From Desulfobulbaceae bacterium (GTDB lineage: Bacteria > Desulfobacterota > Desulfobulbia > Desulfobulbales > SURF-16), in NCBI GenBank assembly GCA_020444175.1, contig JAHLLM010000031.1:1-64000 (forward strand): 64,000 bases of DNA, read 5' to 3'. The notes under the pieces were generated by a model. That model ran no database searches, had not been told where the DNA came from, and was given only the letters and a program-made list of their open reading frames with translations. This document shows, one piece after another, positions 1 to 10,046 of this stretch; position 1 is the stretch's first letter, and the number at the start of each line of letters is the position of its first letter. The translations under genes and the position numbers were made by a program.

Positions 1-73
1 TGAATAGTTACGGCCTGGAGTTGAGGCCCATTGCGAGCCCTCGCTGAATAAATACAAGCAAAGTAACTATTCA
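1..73. repeat. small inverted-repeat element at window edge
   Basis: The first 11 bases (TGAATAGTTAC) return as their exact reverse complement at 63-73, enclosing about 50 bases with no coding potential. This looks like a short palindromic intergenic element. It sits at the window edge, so its left border cannot be fixed, and no second copy was seen in the window. Confidence 0.5.
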
Positions 74-126
74 CAAGGTCGCTTATCTGTGTTAGGCCAG
101 TCTCGTGAAGATTGATAGACTATCTC

Positions 127-267
127 GTGCCTGTCCATAAATGGCCCTTTTGACCGATATCTGCGTTATGCTTAAAAAATTATCCTCGGGATATCGTATA
201 TATGCCTCCGGTAATTTTTTGCGCAATCCTTGATCTCGAACAAAATGACCTATTTCTGGACAGACAC
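127..267 (-). repeat. MITE-like repeat, family A, copy 1
   Basis: A 141-bp element with imperfect terminal inverted repeats. One end reads GTGCCTGTCCATAAATGG and the other, on the opposite strand, GTGTCTGTCCAGAAATAGG. The same sequence occurs in the other orientation at 2888-3078, 30417-30557 and 36933-37073. No transposase is present, so it would be a non-autonomous element. This copy is not flanked by TA, unlike two of the others. Confidence 0.85.
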
Positions 268-312
268 CAGTTAAAAATTGTCGCTTTCCTGTCGCCAAGT
301 TTCCAATACTGG

Positions 313-373
313 ATTCCCGCCTCCGCGGGAATGACATAACCAAGCCCATCGTCACTCCCGCGGAGGCGGGAGT
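313..373. repeat. inverted repeat with GC-rich palindromic arms
   Basis: Two 23-base arms at 313-335 and 351-373 are complementary at 21 of 23 positions. Each arm is itself a palindrome of the ATTCCCGCCTCCGCGGGAAT type, resembling the short dispersed repeats of many proteobacteria. It lies between family A copy 1 and the element starting at 378. Confidence 0.7.
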
Positions 374-377
374 CTAG

Positions 378-584
378 CAGGCTGTTGAGAAATGTAGCGA
401 GCGTAGCGGAGACAAGGATTTATGCCCTTTAGGGTAAAAATGAGGCGAAAAAGCACAGTTTACATGGAGTAAATGAGCATTTCGGAGTCTCACTCTGTTC
501 GCTTACCTGAGCCGAATTTTGACGCAGTATCAGCAGATAGCGAACAAAGTGAGACTTCGAGCGCAGTAGTTTTTCAACAGCCTG
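378..584. repeat. MITE-like repeat, family B, with inner palindromic arms
   Basis: A 207-bp element bounded by CAGGCTGTTGAGAAA and its near-complement TTTTTCAACAGCCTG. Inside it a second pair of arms (486-503 and 539-556) is complementary at 17 of 18 positions. The inner arm sequence (AGTCTCACTCTGTTCGCT) resembles the extra arms found in the enlarged family A copy at 2888-3078. No open frame of interest is inside. Confidence 0.75.
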
Positions 585-656
585 TTAGGCTTTCTGTGAA
601 GCTCTGAGAGAGCTGAACATCAACAACTTAAAATGAAACAGCAAGGGATTTTTTTA

Positions 657-2861
657 ATGAAAATGACAGTTGGTAGAAAACTGATCTCCAGCTTTTTAGG
701 TGTAGCTTTTATAGTTCTTCTGTCGGGGCTTGTGGGCATATTTCAATTAAACAAGGTGTCAAGCTCGACAAATATAATTGCCAACGAAAAAGTCCCTTTC
801 CAATTTGCTGTTATGAATGCGGCTCTCTCCCTGGAAGAGACCCAGAAAAAAATGGTCGAGTATATTAACGCCAGTTCTGATCTGGAGAAGATTGAAAATC
901 TTCTTATTCAGCATCTTGACAAATTCGACATGTGGATTTCCATGTTGAAAAACGGAACAGATTCAAACGAATTCAAGCAAAGCAACGCTGAAAAAATATA
1001 TACCGCTATGCAGTTGAATATTTCCGTTCCAAAAGGATCAAAGGATATGCTTGCCCAGATCGATCAAGTTGCCAAGCAGAGCACGAACTTAAGAAAAGAC
1101 ATTAATCACCTGGTAGAGTCGCACAAAAAATTTGTCCATTACTCCGTAACCGTTGCCAATAGAAACTATCCCCTGCCCGCATTTCTCAACCTTGCCCAAC
1201 GCCATCACCTTGACTGGTACAAACAATTAAAAGACACAATAAACACGGAAACAACTTTTACCGGGGAAACAGAACAAACTCAAGGGCTCATTGGCACATG
1301 GCTATCTCATTACCAAGTTGACAACAAAGAATTAATGGAAACTGTCAACAAACTGAAAAAACAGCACGCAAAACTCATGGCACTTGCCATCAAAATCAAT
1401 AAAACACCGACTTATAAACAAAAGGAAAAACTCCTGCGCCGCGGCATAGGATCAATTGTAAAAATTGAGAGATATTTTGCAGAGTTACACGAATTAAGTG
1501 ACGTCCTCTACAAAGATATTGAAAGTGTACAAGAAAGCAAATTATCAAATCTTTCCGTTTCGGTAAACGCCATAAATTCTGAACTGGACAATTTGGTTGA
1601 CAAGGTCGCAAAAGAGCTGACTGATGCAGTGAAAAAAAGCGAGAATGCAAAAAAAACAGGTTCAAATTCTCTGATTTTATTAACTTTTGCTGCAGTCGTA
1701 ATCGCCTCACTACTCGGAACTTTTATTTCAAAAAATATCTTTAAAACCCTTGGCGGTGAACCAGACGACATGTCAGATCTTGCCCATCAAATTGCTAATG
1801 GCAACCTGACGAGCAACAGAAATACTCAAGAGCAAAACTCAACGGGACTTTATAAGTCCTTATTAAAGATGTCTGACAATATCCGCAACATTCTCCTTAC
1901 GATCTCAGAAAACAGCAACCAGGTTGCGGCATCATCTGAAAAACTACTAGAAACATCCAGTCAGATGGCAACCGGTGCGGAAGAGCTTACAGCTCAGTCA
2001 GGTACAGCGGCAGTATCTATTGATGAAATAACTGCAAACATGCAAACTATTTCAGGTACAGCAGAACGCGTATCAACAAACTCTGTAGAAATTTCAGCAA
2101 ATTCTGAAGAGATGTCAGGAAACATCAACAGTATTGCCGCAGCGATCGAAGAAATGTCCGCTTCCATTAAAGAGGTAGCAGAAAACTGTGTCATGGCCTC
2201 AGAACAGGCGCAACAATCAAGCAAATCAAGTTCTGAGTCAAGCGAAAAAATTAACCAGCTCTCCCAATCAGCAGATGAGATAAGCAATGTCATTAATATA
2301 ATAACAGAAATCAGTGAGCAAACCAAACTGCTCGCTTTAAATGCAACAATTGAGGCAGCCCGGGCAGGGGAAGCAGGAAAAGGATTCGCCGTAGTAGCAA
2401 ATGAAGTCAAAGACCTGGCCAAACAGACCGCTGAAGCAACAATGCAAATTGCCACACAAATTCAAGAGATCCAGAATCAGACGAAGGAAGTTGTTAAAAA
2501 CATAAACAACACAGTCGACTTTAATCAAAAAGTAAACGAGATAACCGCCACCATTGCCGCCGCAGTTGAGGAGCAATCAGCAACAACGAGTGACATTGCA
2601 CAAACCATGGCGACAAGCGTCAATGTGTCAGAAAAAAACACCAGTGCCATGAAAGAACTTGCCACTAATATTGAAAATGAAATATTAGTCAGTGTCAGGG
2701 ATGCAGCACTTGGAGTGGAAGCGATTTCGTCAAATATCGGTGGAGTAAGCAGTATTGCAAACGAATCTGCACAGGGTGCCAGTGGAATCAAAAATGCGGC
2801 ATCAGAACTCGCCAACATGGCCAGCAAACTTCAAGCTGAGGTTTCGAGATTCACTTTGTAG
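657..2861 (+). CDS. methyl-accepting chemotaxis protein
   Basis: A transmembrane chemoreceptor of 734 residues that should signal through CheA/CheW. A first membrane segment lies at about residues 6-30, then a ligand-binding region of roughly 300 residues with long helices, a second membrane segment at about 337-361, a HAMP linker, and the cytoplasmic coiled coil. The conserved hairpin tip around residues 556-595 carries the sequence [15 protein letters not shown]. The start at 657 is preferred over the in-frame ATG at 633 because AAGGGA lies seven bases before it and the protein then begins directly with the membrane segment. The ligand cannot be told from the sequence. It stands alone with no che genes nearby, and a family A repeat begins 26 bases after the stop. 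Confidence 0.93.
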   Translation: MKMTVGRKLISSFLGVAFIVLLSGLVGIFQLNKVSSSTNIIANEKVPFQFAVMNAALSLEETQKKMVEYINASSDLEKIENLLIQHLDKFDMWISMLKNGTDSNEFKQSNAEKIYTAMQLNISVPKGSKDMLAQIDQVAKQSTNLRKDINHLVESHKKFVHYSVTVANRNYPLPAFLNLAQRHHLDWYKQLKDTINTETTFTGETEQTQGLIGTWLSHYQVDNKELMETVNKLKKQHAKLMALAIKINKTPTYKQKEKLLRRGIGSIVKIERYFAELHELSDVLYKDIESVQESKLSNLSVSVNAINSELDNLVDKVAKELTDAVKKSENAKKTGSNSLILLTFAAVVIASLLGTFISKNIFKTLGGEPDDMSDLAHQIANGNLTSNRNTQEQNSTGLYKSLLKMSDNIRNILLTISENSNQVAASSEKLLETSSQMATGAEELTAQSGTAAVSIDEITANMQTISGTAERVSTNSVEISANSEEMSGNINSIAAAIEEMSASIKEVAENCVMASEQAQQSSKSSSESSEKINQLSQSADEISNVINIITEISEQTKLLALNATIEAARAGEAGKGFAVVANEVKDLAKQTAEATMQIATQIQEIQNQTKEVVKNINNTVDFNQKVNEITATIAAAVEEQSATTSDIAQTMATSVNVSEKNTSAMKELATNIENEILVSVRDAALGVEAISSNIGGVSSIANESAQGASGIKNAASELANMASKLQAEVSRFTL

Positions 2862-2887
2862 TTTTTTTCTGAATGATGAGGTAGTTA

Positions 2888-3078
2888 GTGTCTGTCCAGA
2901 AATAGGTCATTTTGTTCGAGATCAAGGATTGCGCAAAAAATTACCGGAGGCATATATACGATATCTCGGTGTCTCGCCGAGGCTCGCTTACCGGAGGATA
3001 ATTTTTTAAGCATGACGCAGATATCGGGCAGGTAAGCGAGCCCGCGAGACTCCGAAAGGGCCATTTATGGACAGGCAC
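2888..3078 (+). repeat. MITE-like repeat, family A, copy 2, enlarged
   Basis: This copy is 191 bp rather than 141 bp and is flanked by TA on both sides. The 50 extra bases form two separate blocks, one on each side of the element's central segment, and the blocks are largely complementary (GGCTCGCTTACC against GGTAAGCGAGCC). The internal stem is therefore extended symmetrically while the outer termini are unchanged. Confidence 0.85.
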
Positions 3079-3600
3079 TAGTTAATTTATTGTAGAGAAA
3101 CAAATTTCTACCTTTTTACAGCAAGCGAGAGCTATCATCTCCATATTTCGTATCAAGGACAGAAAAAGCATACATAAAATATACTTTTATCCCGGACGAG
3201 TCTCGGCTCCTTTTTTTGTCAAAGAAAAAAGTTATTTCGCCCCGAGGTGCTAAACCAACACTCCAAGCAGTGCCTTTCCACTTTTTCTTTCATAGCTAAA
3301 AATAAACATTTCCCTGTCTCTTCTTTTGCTTGCTGCCCGCAAAAAATTTGCTCTGTATTTGTCATGGGCTCACCCAAGCCCCTAGAACTTAAGCAGCTGG
3401 TTAAATGCCCCAACATCTGCCATATTTCCAAAAAAAATGGTCAAATGCCCCACACCCCCAAACAAAGCAAAAGTGTGACACAAAGTATACACGACAACCA
3501 CCTGAAATCACAAAGAAAAAAATATCAAAAAAAATACTTCCTGGCACACTTGATGCAGCACACTAAGTGCAAACACAAACATTTCCCATGCCCATGAAAA
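3079..3600. other. gene-free leader region
   Basis: About 520 bases between the repeat and the riboswitch. An open frame at 3247-3597 exists but has the composition of non-coding DNA, with no start signal and no recognisable domain. The region presumably contains the promoter of the riboswitch transcript; I could not fix one with confidence. Confidence 0.5.
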
Positions 3601-3666
3601 GACCAAACCTGTTGCGAGGCAGGGACGGAAAACCACGGATTTCATGACGAAAGAGCCGGGTTGCCC
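3601..3666 (+). ncRNA. GEMM-class (cyclic dinucleotide) riboswitch 1
   Basis: The sequence contains the hallmarks of the GEMM-I aptamer in order: an A-rich joint (ACCAAACC), a stem closed by a GNRA tetraloop (CCTGTT-GCGA-GGCAGG), the segment GGGACGGAAA, a second stem starting CCACGGAT, and the closing GAGCCGGGTTGCC. The same series of elements occurs on the other strand at 28226-28295, which supports the call internally. Members of this class bind c-di-GMP, and some variants bind 3',3'-cGAMP; the ligand here cannot be settled by eye. A small hairpin (GGGTGCCATGACACCC) follows directly. The RNA leads into the exported-protein gene at 3728. Confidence 0.82.
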
Positions 3667-3727
3667 TGGGTGCCATGACACCCTTCAAAGAGCGACTTCT
3701 CCTAACTGAGAGTTGCGGGAGGTGAAA

Positions 3728-4315
3728 ATGAAAAAAATTCGATTTGCACCAAAACTTCTTGTTCTCTCTTTAGGAATGTTTCTTGCTCCAGCTCTTCTTT
3801 TCAGCCCCTCGGATGCACCGGCAAAAGACGCAGGTGTTGCGGATTTACCTAAAAACCCAAAGAGGTATCTCTCCCAGTTTATCGACAAGCACAAAATGAG
3901 GCTACGTGCCGCACCAAAACCAGTGAGTGACCCAGGCAGCCGAGCCCTTGCCGCCTTCAACAGAGGCGACTTGGAAAAGGCCCACAGCGTTATACTCAAG
4001 GCTACGCTAGGACATTCTTCCAAGCAGGCAACTCAGAATCAGTCCCAGAAAAAGGATGCCCTCATGGACATCAGAGATAATATCAGCTTTCATTACCTGA
4101 AGGATCTGGTAACACACAACAAGCTCCCGAAAAATTTGCTTTCCCCTAGCCTTGCCATGTCCCACTTGGACAAACGCGGATACAGAAGCGACAATCTTGA
4201 CGTCTATTGCTTCCCAACCAGAATAGAGGAGCGAAAAGATAGAAGCAAGCAGTGCTCTGATGCTCTCCCAGTAAATGATGTGCTGCATTATCTGGAAAAA
4301 ATTGAACAGAGATAA
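3728..4315 (+). CDS. unknown exported protein under riboswitch control
   Basis: A 195-residue protein I do not recognise. It starts with Lys-rich residues and a hydrophobic stretch ending near AKDAG, a clear signal peptide, so the mature part is periplasmic or secreted. The body is charged and mostly helical, with two cysteines near the C-terminus (in DVYCFP and KQCSD) that could form a disulfide. ATG at 3728 is chosen because GGAGGTG lies directly upstream; an in-frame ATG 15 bases earlier has no such site. The only clue to function is the GEMM riboswitch 60 bases upstream, which suggests a role in surface attachment, motility or the matrix. Confidence 0.8.
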   Translation: MKKIRFAPKLLVLSLGMFLAPALLFSPSDAPAKDAGVADLPKNPKRYLSQFIDKHKMRLRAAPKPVSDPGSRALAAFNRGDLEKAHSVILKATLGHSSKQATQNQSQKKDALMDIRDNISFHYLKDLVTHNKLPKNLLSPSLAMSHLDKRGYRSDNLDVYCFPTRIEERKDRSKQCSDALPVNDVLHYLEKIEQR

Positions 4316-4356
4316 TCATGCAAGAGGAAGCAAAGCGACTCGATTATTCTGATTTG

Positions 4357-4401
4357 CCATAGAGACTTTCCCCTCACTCAAAAGGGCAAAGTCCTCTATG
4401 G
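4357..4401 (+). terminator. possible terminator hairpin
   Basis: CCATAGAG and CTCTATGG form the outer stem, extended by ACTTT and AAAGT, about 40 bases after the stop of the exported-protein gene. There is no T-run after it, so it may be a transcript-stabilising hairpin instead. Confidence 0.4.
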
Positions 4402-4502
4402 TTCATGATGCCAGAGAACTCTTACCTTTATTTATGGGAAATTAAGCCTCTCACATCTGTTAGACTTCAGAAATAAGCCACCTGCAGATTTTGATGTAAA
4501 AA

Positions 4503-4748
4503 TTAAACCTGCCCAGCTTGTTCTGCATTGTTTTCAGGAGTTAAACAATTCAACTTTAACTTTTTATGAGAATTTGCACAGTCGCGAAGGTAAAGGCTAA
4601 TTAAGTTTTTATAAGGAACCCCTGTCTCTTCAGCAACTCCTTTGAAATAATCAATAACATCGATGCCAAGATAAAGAGTTTCTCGCTTTTTGAGATGCTT
4701 TGTATAGGGGTTTTTGACAGATTCTGAAAAATCGTATTCTATTCTCAT
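4503..4748 (-). CDS. brnA: BrnA-like ribbon-helix-helix antitoxin
   Basis: An 81-residue protein. The opening (EYDFSESVKNPYTKHLKK) and the central segment (VIDYFKGVAEETGVPYKNL) match the BrnA family, whose members bind DNA as ribbon-helix-helix dimers and neutralise the RNase toxin BrnT while repressing their own operon. A strong AGGAGG lies eight bases before the ATG. It is downstream of, and overlaps by ATGA, the remains of a brnT gene, which is the usual order. With the toxin broken, this is an orphan antitoxin; its frame is intact. Confidence 0.85.
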   Translation of the reverse strand: MRIEYDFSESVKNPYTKHLKKRETLYLGIDVIDYFKGVAEETGVPYKNLISLYLRDCANSHKKLKLNCLTPENNAEQAGQV

Positions 4749-5023
4749 GGCAAAAACCTCCTATATTGATTTTTCTCTTTTTTGTTTGCCTTCCTTGCTG
4801 AAATAATTCTTACAACTTCTTCATTTTCGTCACTATTTCTGGTGCAGTATCAAACAACCAGTGGGCGTAATACAGCTTTCAAACGAAGAAGGACAAATTT
4901 TTCTTCCTCTTTTGAGTGATTTGGACCAAAAAAGACTGATTTAGCTTCCTCAAAAGAGATTTTGTGTTTAGCCAAATTTGCCTCAGTTTTTTAATTGTCC
5001 AATTCGGGAAATATTTCCCCCAT
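4745..5023 (-). pseudogene. brnT: decayed BrnT-like toxin gene
   Basis: Reading the minus strand upstream of brnA gives recognisable BrnT blocks: NLAKHKISFEEAKSVF near the N-terminus and RIISARKANKKEKNQY at the C-terminus. They are separated by a short deletion after the first block and an in-frame TGA in the middle. The N-terminal piece from the ATG at 5023 is in another frame, so at least one frameshift and one stop disrupt the gene. The 3' end overlaps brnA by ATGA as in intact brnTA operons. No functional RNase should be made. Confidence 0.75.
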
Positions 5024-5236
5024 AAAGAAAAAATAATTATTATATAATTACAGATCAAGTTATTTTGCCTCCAATGAGAATTGAACTCGCATGGGATATT
5101 GATATATAAGGAAACATAATAATTTTGCTCTGCAAAATATGAAGAATTTTATAATGCATCACAGGAGCAGCAAAGAGACACAGGGCAAAAAAAAGCTACA
5201 CCACGATAAGCGATGCAACTTTTTAAAAGAAATATA

Positions 5237-5312
<76 letters not shown>

Positions 5313-5520
5313 ATCTTTTTATTTTGAAACTGCAAAATTTGACCACATATAATCTTTTTGAATTATGACTGTCAAGCATTTTCTCTTTCTGCCCTGTCCT
5401 TGTTTTCCATCAGAGTTTAATTCTTCAAACAGAGCCATTTCTCTTGCTAACACTTTTTTTGTTTGATAAAGTATTTTGTTTACAAATTTTGGGCATTAAC
5501 GTGATTCTATTGAAATTTAA

Positions 5521-6576
<1,056 letters not shown>

Positions 6577-6732
6577 CGCCATTTCCGGAACAACAAGAAC
6601 AAAATCCCCTCTGGCCGGGCATTGGAAATCGACTCAAAACGATTCACGCAGGATACTTATTTCTTGGTATTTCTTGTAATTTCGTCAATCGCTTTTGCTT
6701 ACCGTTTGCCATAGCAGTACCATCACAGCAAG

Positions 6733-7593
6733 ATGAGAAAATCAAAAAAAAAAACGAAGCATATAAAGGTTTATCTCCTCTTTGGCACCATAATCACCTT
6801 TATACTCATCCTCATTGCCTCGACACTGGGGCGTCAGGAGCTGAACGGCCCCCAGAGGCTCGCTCTTGAGATCATTGGCAAGGGCCAGTATGTAATCACG
6901 CGAATAACCACCGGCATTTCCAATGTATGGTATGGCTATATCAACCTGCTCGATGTGCGGGATGAAAACGAACGGCTCCGACAGGAGCTGGACAAATTCA
7001 AAACCACAAATATCGCCTATCGGGAAGCGGTTGCAACCAACGTCCGACTCAGTAAACTTCTGCAGGTGAAAGACACCCTGCCACCGCCTACTCTTACGGC
7101 ACAAATAGTGGGCCGAGATCCCTCTCTCTGGTTCCGGACTATTATTATTGATCGGGGCAGCAGCGAAGGAGTCGAAAAAGGCATGCCCGTTGTAACAGTG
7201 GAAGGAGTAGTGGGGCAGATACTCGACGCCTCTCCTAACTACTCAAAAGTCCTGCTGGCAAACGACCCGAACAGCGCCATTGACGTGCTTGTCCAAAAAA
7301 ACAGGGTCCAGGGAATTATCAAGGGCAAAGGCAGCAGCGGCTTACATCTCCTTTATGTCCTTAAAAATGCCGATGTTGAAGAAGGAGACCGGATTGTCAC
7401 ATCAGGATTGGGAGATATTTTCCCTAAAGGACTGCCTGTAGGCAGCGTGGCACGCGTCACAAAGAGCAAACGTGGCATGTTTCAAAAAATCGAAGTGGAA
7501 CCGGCGGTTGACTTTACCCAGTTGGAATATCTCATTATTATTATGCGCGAAAGCTCTCTGGCCGAGCAAAATTTTGAAAAAAACAACCATTAA
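6733..7593 (+). CDS. mreC: rod-shape-determining protein MreC
   Basis: A 286-residue bitopic protein linking MreB to the periplasmic cell-wall enzymes. A lysine-rich start is followed by one membrane segment (about residues 12-30), a coiled coil around residues 75-105 (DENERLRQELDKFK), and the beta-rich periplasmic domain, including the family motif IIDRGSSEGVEKGMPV. It lies 156 bases after mreB and two bases before mreD. Confidence 0.95.
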   Translation: MRKSKKKTKHIKVYLLFGTIITFILILIASTLGRQELNGPQRLALEIIGKGQYVITRITTGISNVWYGYINLLDVRDENERLRQELDKFKTTNIAYREAVATNVRLSKLLQVKDTLPPPTLTAQIVGRDPSLWFRTIIIDRGSSEGVEKGMPVVTVEGVVGQILDASPNYSKVLLANDPNSAIDVLVQKNRVQGIIKGKGSSGLHLLYVLKNADVEEGDRIVTSGLGDIFPKGLPVGSVARVTKSKRGMFQKIEVEPAVDFTQLEYLIIIMRESSLAEQNFEKNNH

Positions 7594-7595
7594 CA

Positions 7596-8132
7596 ATGCC
7601 CGTATTTTTTTATTTCTTTCTTGCTGTCTGCCTGCTTATCCTGCAGACATCATTTTTGACCAGCCTGCCGGACTGGCTCGGCAGGCCGGACCCGCTTTTT
7701 ATACTGATTGTCTTTATAGCAGTGAGGCTGCAACCACCCCATGCCCCCGTGCTTCTTCTGCTGCTTGGATTGATCATGGATATTTTTTCAGGTATTTTTC
7801 TCGGCATTTATCCCATTGCATATCTGCTTCTCTTTTTTATATTGTACGCCCTTTCCAGAAGACTTATCATCCATGAACAAGTGCACCAGATACCACTGGT
7901 CCTTTCCTGCTACCTCTTTGTCAATGGACTGCTCTTTGGCATAGCGAGTTTTCTTGCCCCTGAAAACTCCTTGGTCTGGAACTGGAAAAAAGTGCTGCTG
8001 CAAATGCTTCTTCTGGGAATCATGACACTCCCCCTTTTTGCATTTTTTGATTTCCTTGATTCCTGGCTGACCCCGAAAAAGGCATACATGTTTTTTCAGC
8101 GGAAAAGACAGAAAAACACATTCAGAGACTAA
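7596..8132 (+). CDS. mreD: rod-shape-determining membrane protein MreD
   Basis: A 178-residue polytopic inner-membrane protein with about five hydrophobic segments, beginning immediately after mreC (stop and start two bases apart). MreD proteins are poorly conserved; the call rests on size, hydrophobicity, the family-like stretch LLLGLIMDIFSGIFLGIYP and its position between mreC and mrdA. It ends in a basic tail (FFQRKRQK). Confidence 0.92.
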   Translation: MPVFFYFFLAVCLLILQTSFLTSLPDWLGRPDPLFILIVFIAVRLQPPHAPVLLLLLGLIMDIFSGIFLGIYPIAYLLLFFILYALSRRLIIHEQVHQIPLVLSCYLFVNGLLFGIASFLAPENSLVWNWKKVLLQMLLLGIMTLPLFAFFDFLDSWLTPKKAYMFFQRKRQKNTFRD

Positions 8133-8150
8133 CGACACCTCCAGAGTATC

Positions 8151-10019
8151 ATGCCAAAAATTCGGAGACCACTTGAACAAATAAACAAGATCGACGAGGA
8201 AGAACTTCTTATCCTTAAAAAGAGGGTTGATATTGCCACGGCAATTATCATTATCTTTGTCGCTTTTCTCATTGCTCGTCTCTGGTTTCTGCAGATACAC
8301 AAAGGGGAGGAATACGGCAGACTTTCGGAAAACAATCGCATCCGCATTCAGGAAACCCAGGCTCCACGGGGAAACATCCTTGATCGCCACGGACGAATCA
8401 TTATTACCAATCGTCCTTATTTCAATCTCGTCTGGACCAAGGAAGATGCGCCTGACCCGGATTATGTGATTAAACGACTTTCACGTATCCTGAATGAAGA
8501 TATATCCACCCTGCTTTCCCGCATCCGAGAGGCAAGCGGACGCCCGCGTTACGTCCCCATACTCCTGAAAGAGGACATTGACTGGAAAACGCTGGTCTAC
8601 ATCGAGAACCACCATTTCGAACTGCCTGGTGTTCGAGTAGAAGCTGTTCCCAGCAGGGATTATCTTTACCAGAATCTTGCTTCGCATCTCATAGGTTACC
8701 TGGGAGAAATCAGCAAGGAAGAACTCAAAAAGAAAGAATATAGTAATTATCAGGGGGGCGATCCCATTGGTAAAATGGGGATAGAGAAAGTTTTTGAAAA
8801 AGAACTTCGCGGCGAAAAGGGGCACCGTTATCTTGAGGTCGATGTTCACGGCTTTGAGCAGCAGGAACTGGAGCAACAGGACCCATTGCCGGGCAGGGAT
8901 CTGCAGCTCACCCTGGACATTGACATACAGCGTACTGCTGAAAAAGCCCTGGAAGGATTAGGAGGCGCAGTTGTGGCAATGGAGGTGAATACCGGCAATC
9001 TCCTTGCCCTGGCCAGTTCTCCTCCTCTGCAACTCGAAGAGTTCGTTGGTGGCATTTCATCAAAGGCCTGGAAAAAACTCCTGGAGAATCCGCTGCATCC
9101 ACTCTTCGACAAAACAATACAGGGGCAGTATCCTCCCGGCTCCACCTACAAAATTGTCACGGCTCTAGCAGGACTTGCCGAAGGGGTTATTACCCCGGAG
9201 ACCATTCTTTACTGTCCCGGTTCCATGAGATTGCATGGCCGCCGCTACGGCTGCTGGAAGGCATCCGGCCATGGAGCAGTCAGCCTTACCCAGGCCTTGG
9301 CTGAATCATGTGATGTCTATTTTTACCAGGTTGGTTTAAAAGTAGGTGTCGACAAGCTGGCAACGTATGCCGAAAGCCTGGGACTGGGTCAAAAAACAGG
9401 CATAATCCTTGAGAACGAAAAAGAAGGACTTGTACCCACGTCAGACTGGAAAAAAAGGAGAAAAAACGAGTCGTGGCAGGAAGGAGAGACTCTTTCGGTC
9501 TCCATCGGACAGGGCTTTAATCTGACAACTCCACTGCAGGTCTGCAGAATGACAGCCGCCATTGTGAACGGAGGCAAAATATTACGACCGCATATTATTG
9601 CAGAAATCAAAGATCCGGACGGCTCTACCATTCAAAAAACAGAGCCGGAAGTCGTTGGAGAGGCATTCGGCAACGCACAACAGAGAAATTCCATCATTAA
9701 AGGCCTTGTCGCTGCTGTTAACAACAGACACGGCACTTCAGGCAATGCAAAACTCGCCAACATAACAGTGGGAGGTAAAACCGGTACGGCCCAGGTGGTT
9801 CGCATGAAAAAATTTAAAAGCATGCCCGAGGCCGAACTACCCAGAAAGTACAGGGACCATGCCTGGTTTACCTGTTTTGCCCCGGCAGAAAATCCTGAAA
9901 TCGCCATAACCGTCCTTATTGAACATGGCGGACATGGGGGGTCAGCCGCAGCCCCCATTGCAAAAAAAATCCTGGAAGAATATTTTAAAGATAGATTGAA
10001 ACAGGATGTTGAACCTTGA
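8151..10019 (+). CDS. mrdA: penicillin-binding protein 2 (elongation transpeptidase)
   Basis: A 622-residue class B penicillin-binding protein that cross-links peptidoglycan in the elongasome with RodA. One membrane segment lies near residues 25-45, then the dimerisation/pedestal domain (APRGNILDRHGR) and the transpeptidase domain. The catalytic serine is Ser331 in STYK, the second motif is SCD at about 386-388, and the third is KTGT at 543-546. The stop codon falls inside a 7-bp tandem repeat that continues into the spacer before rodA. Confidence 0.96.
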   Translation: MPKIRRPLEQINKIDEEELLILKKRVDIATAIIIIFVAFLIARLWFLQIHKGEEYGRLSENNRIRIQETQAPRGNILDRHGRIIITNRPYFNLVWTKEDAPDPDYVIKRLSRILNEDISTLLSRIREASGRPRYVPILLKEDIDWKTLVYIENHHFELPGVRVEAVPSRDYLYQNLASHLIGYLGEISKEELKKKEYSNYQGGDPIGKMGIEKVFEKELRGEKGHRYLEVDVHGFEQQELEQQDPLPGRDLQLTLDIDIQRTAEKALEGLGGAVVAMEVNTGNLLALASSPPLQLEEFVGGISSKAWKKLLENPLHPLFDKTIQGQYPPGSTYKIVTALAGLAEGVITPETILYCPGSMRLHGRRYGCWKASGHGAVSLTQALAESCDVYFYQVGLKVGVDKLATYAESLGLGQKTGIILENEKEGLVPTSDWKKRRKNESWQEGETLSVSIGQGFNLTTPLQVCRMTAAIVNGGKILRPHIIAEIKDPDGSTIQKTEPEVVGEAFGNAQQRNSIIKGLVAAVNNRHGTSGNAKLANITVGGKTGTAQVVRMKKFKSMPEAELPRKYRDHAWFTCFAPAENPEIAITVLIEHGGHGGSAAAPIAKKILEEYFKDRLKQDVEP

Positions 10020-10035
10020 ACCTTGAACCTTGAAC
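10009..10035 (+). repeat. 7-bp tandem repeat (GAACCTT)
   Basis: Nearly four copies of the heptamer GAACCTT run through the last codons and stop of mrdA into the short gap before rodA. Length change here would alter the last residues of PBP2 and its spacing to rodA. Confidence 0.8.
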
Positions 10036-10046
10036 TAGTGTAAACA

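Noticed and set aside
3247-3597. Open frame of 116 codons between the repeat and riboswitch 1
   Set aside because: No ribosome-binding site, no recognisable domain, Cys/His/Lys-rich composition typical of translated AT-rich non-coding DNA.
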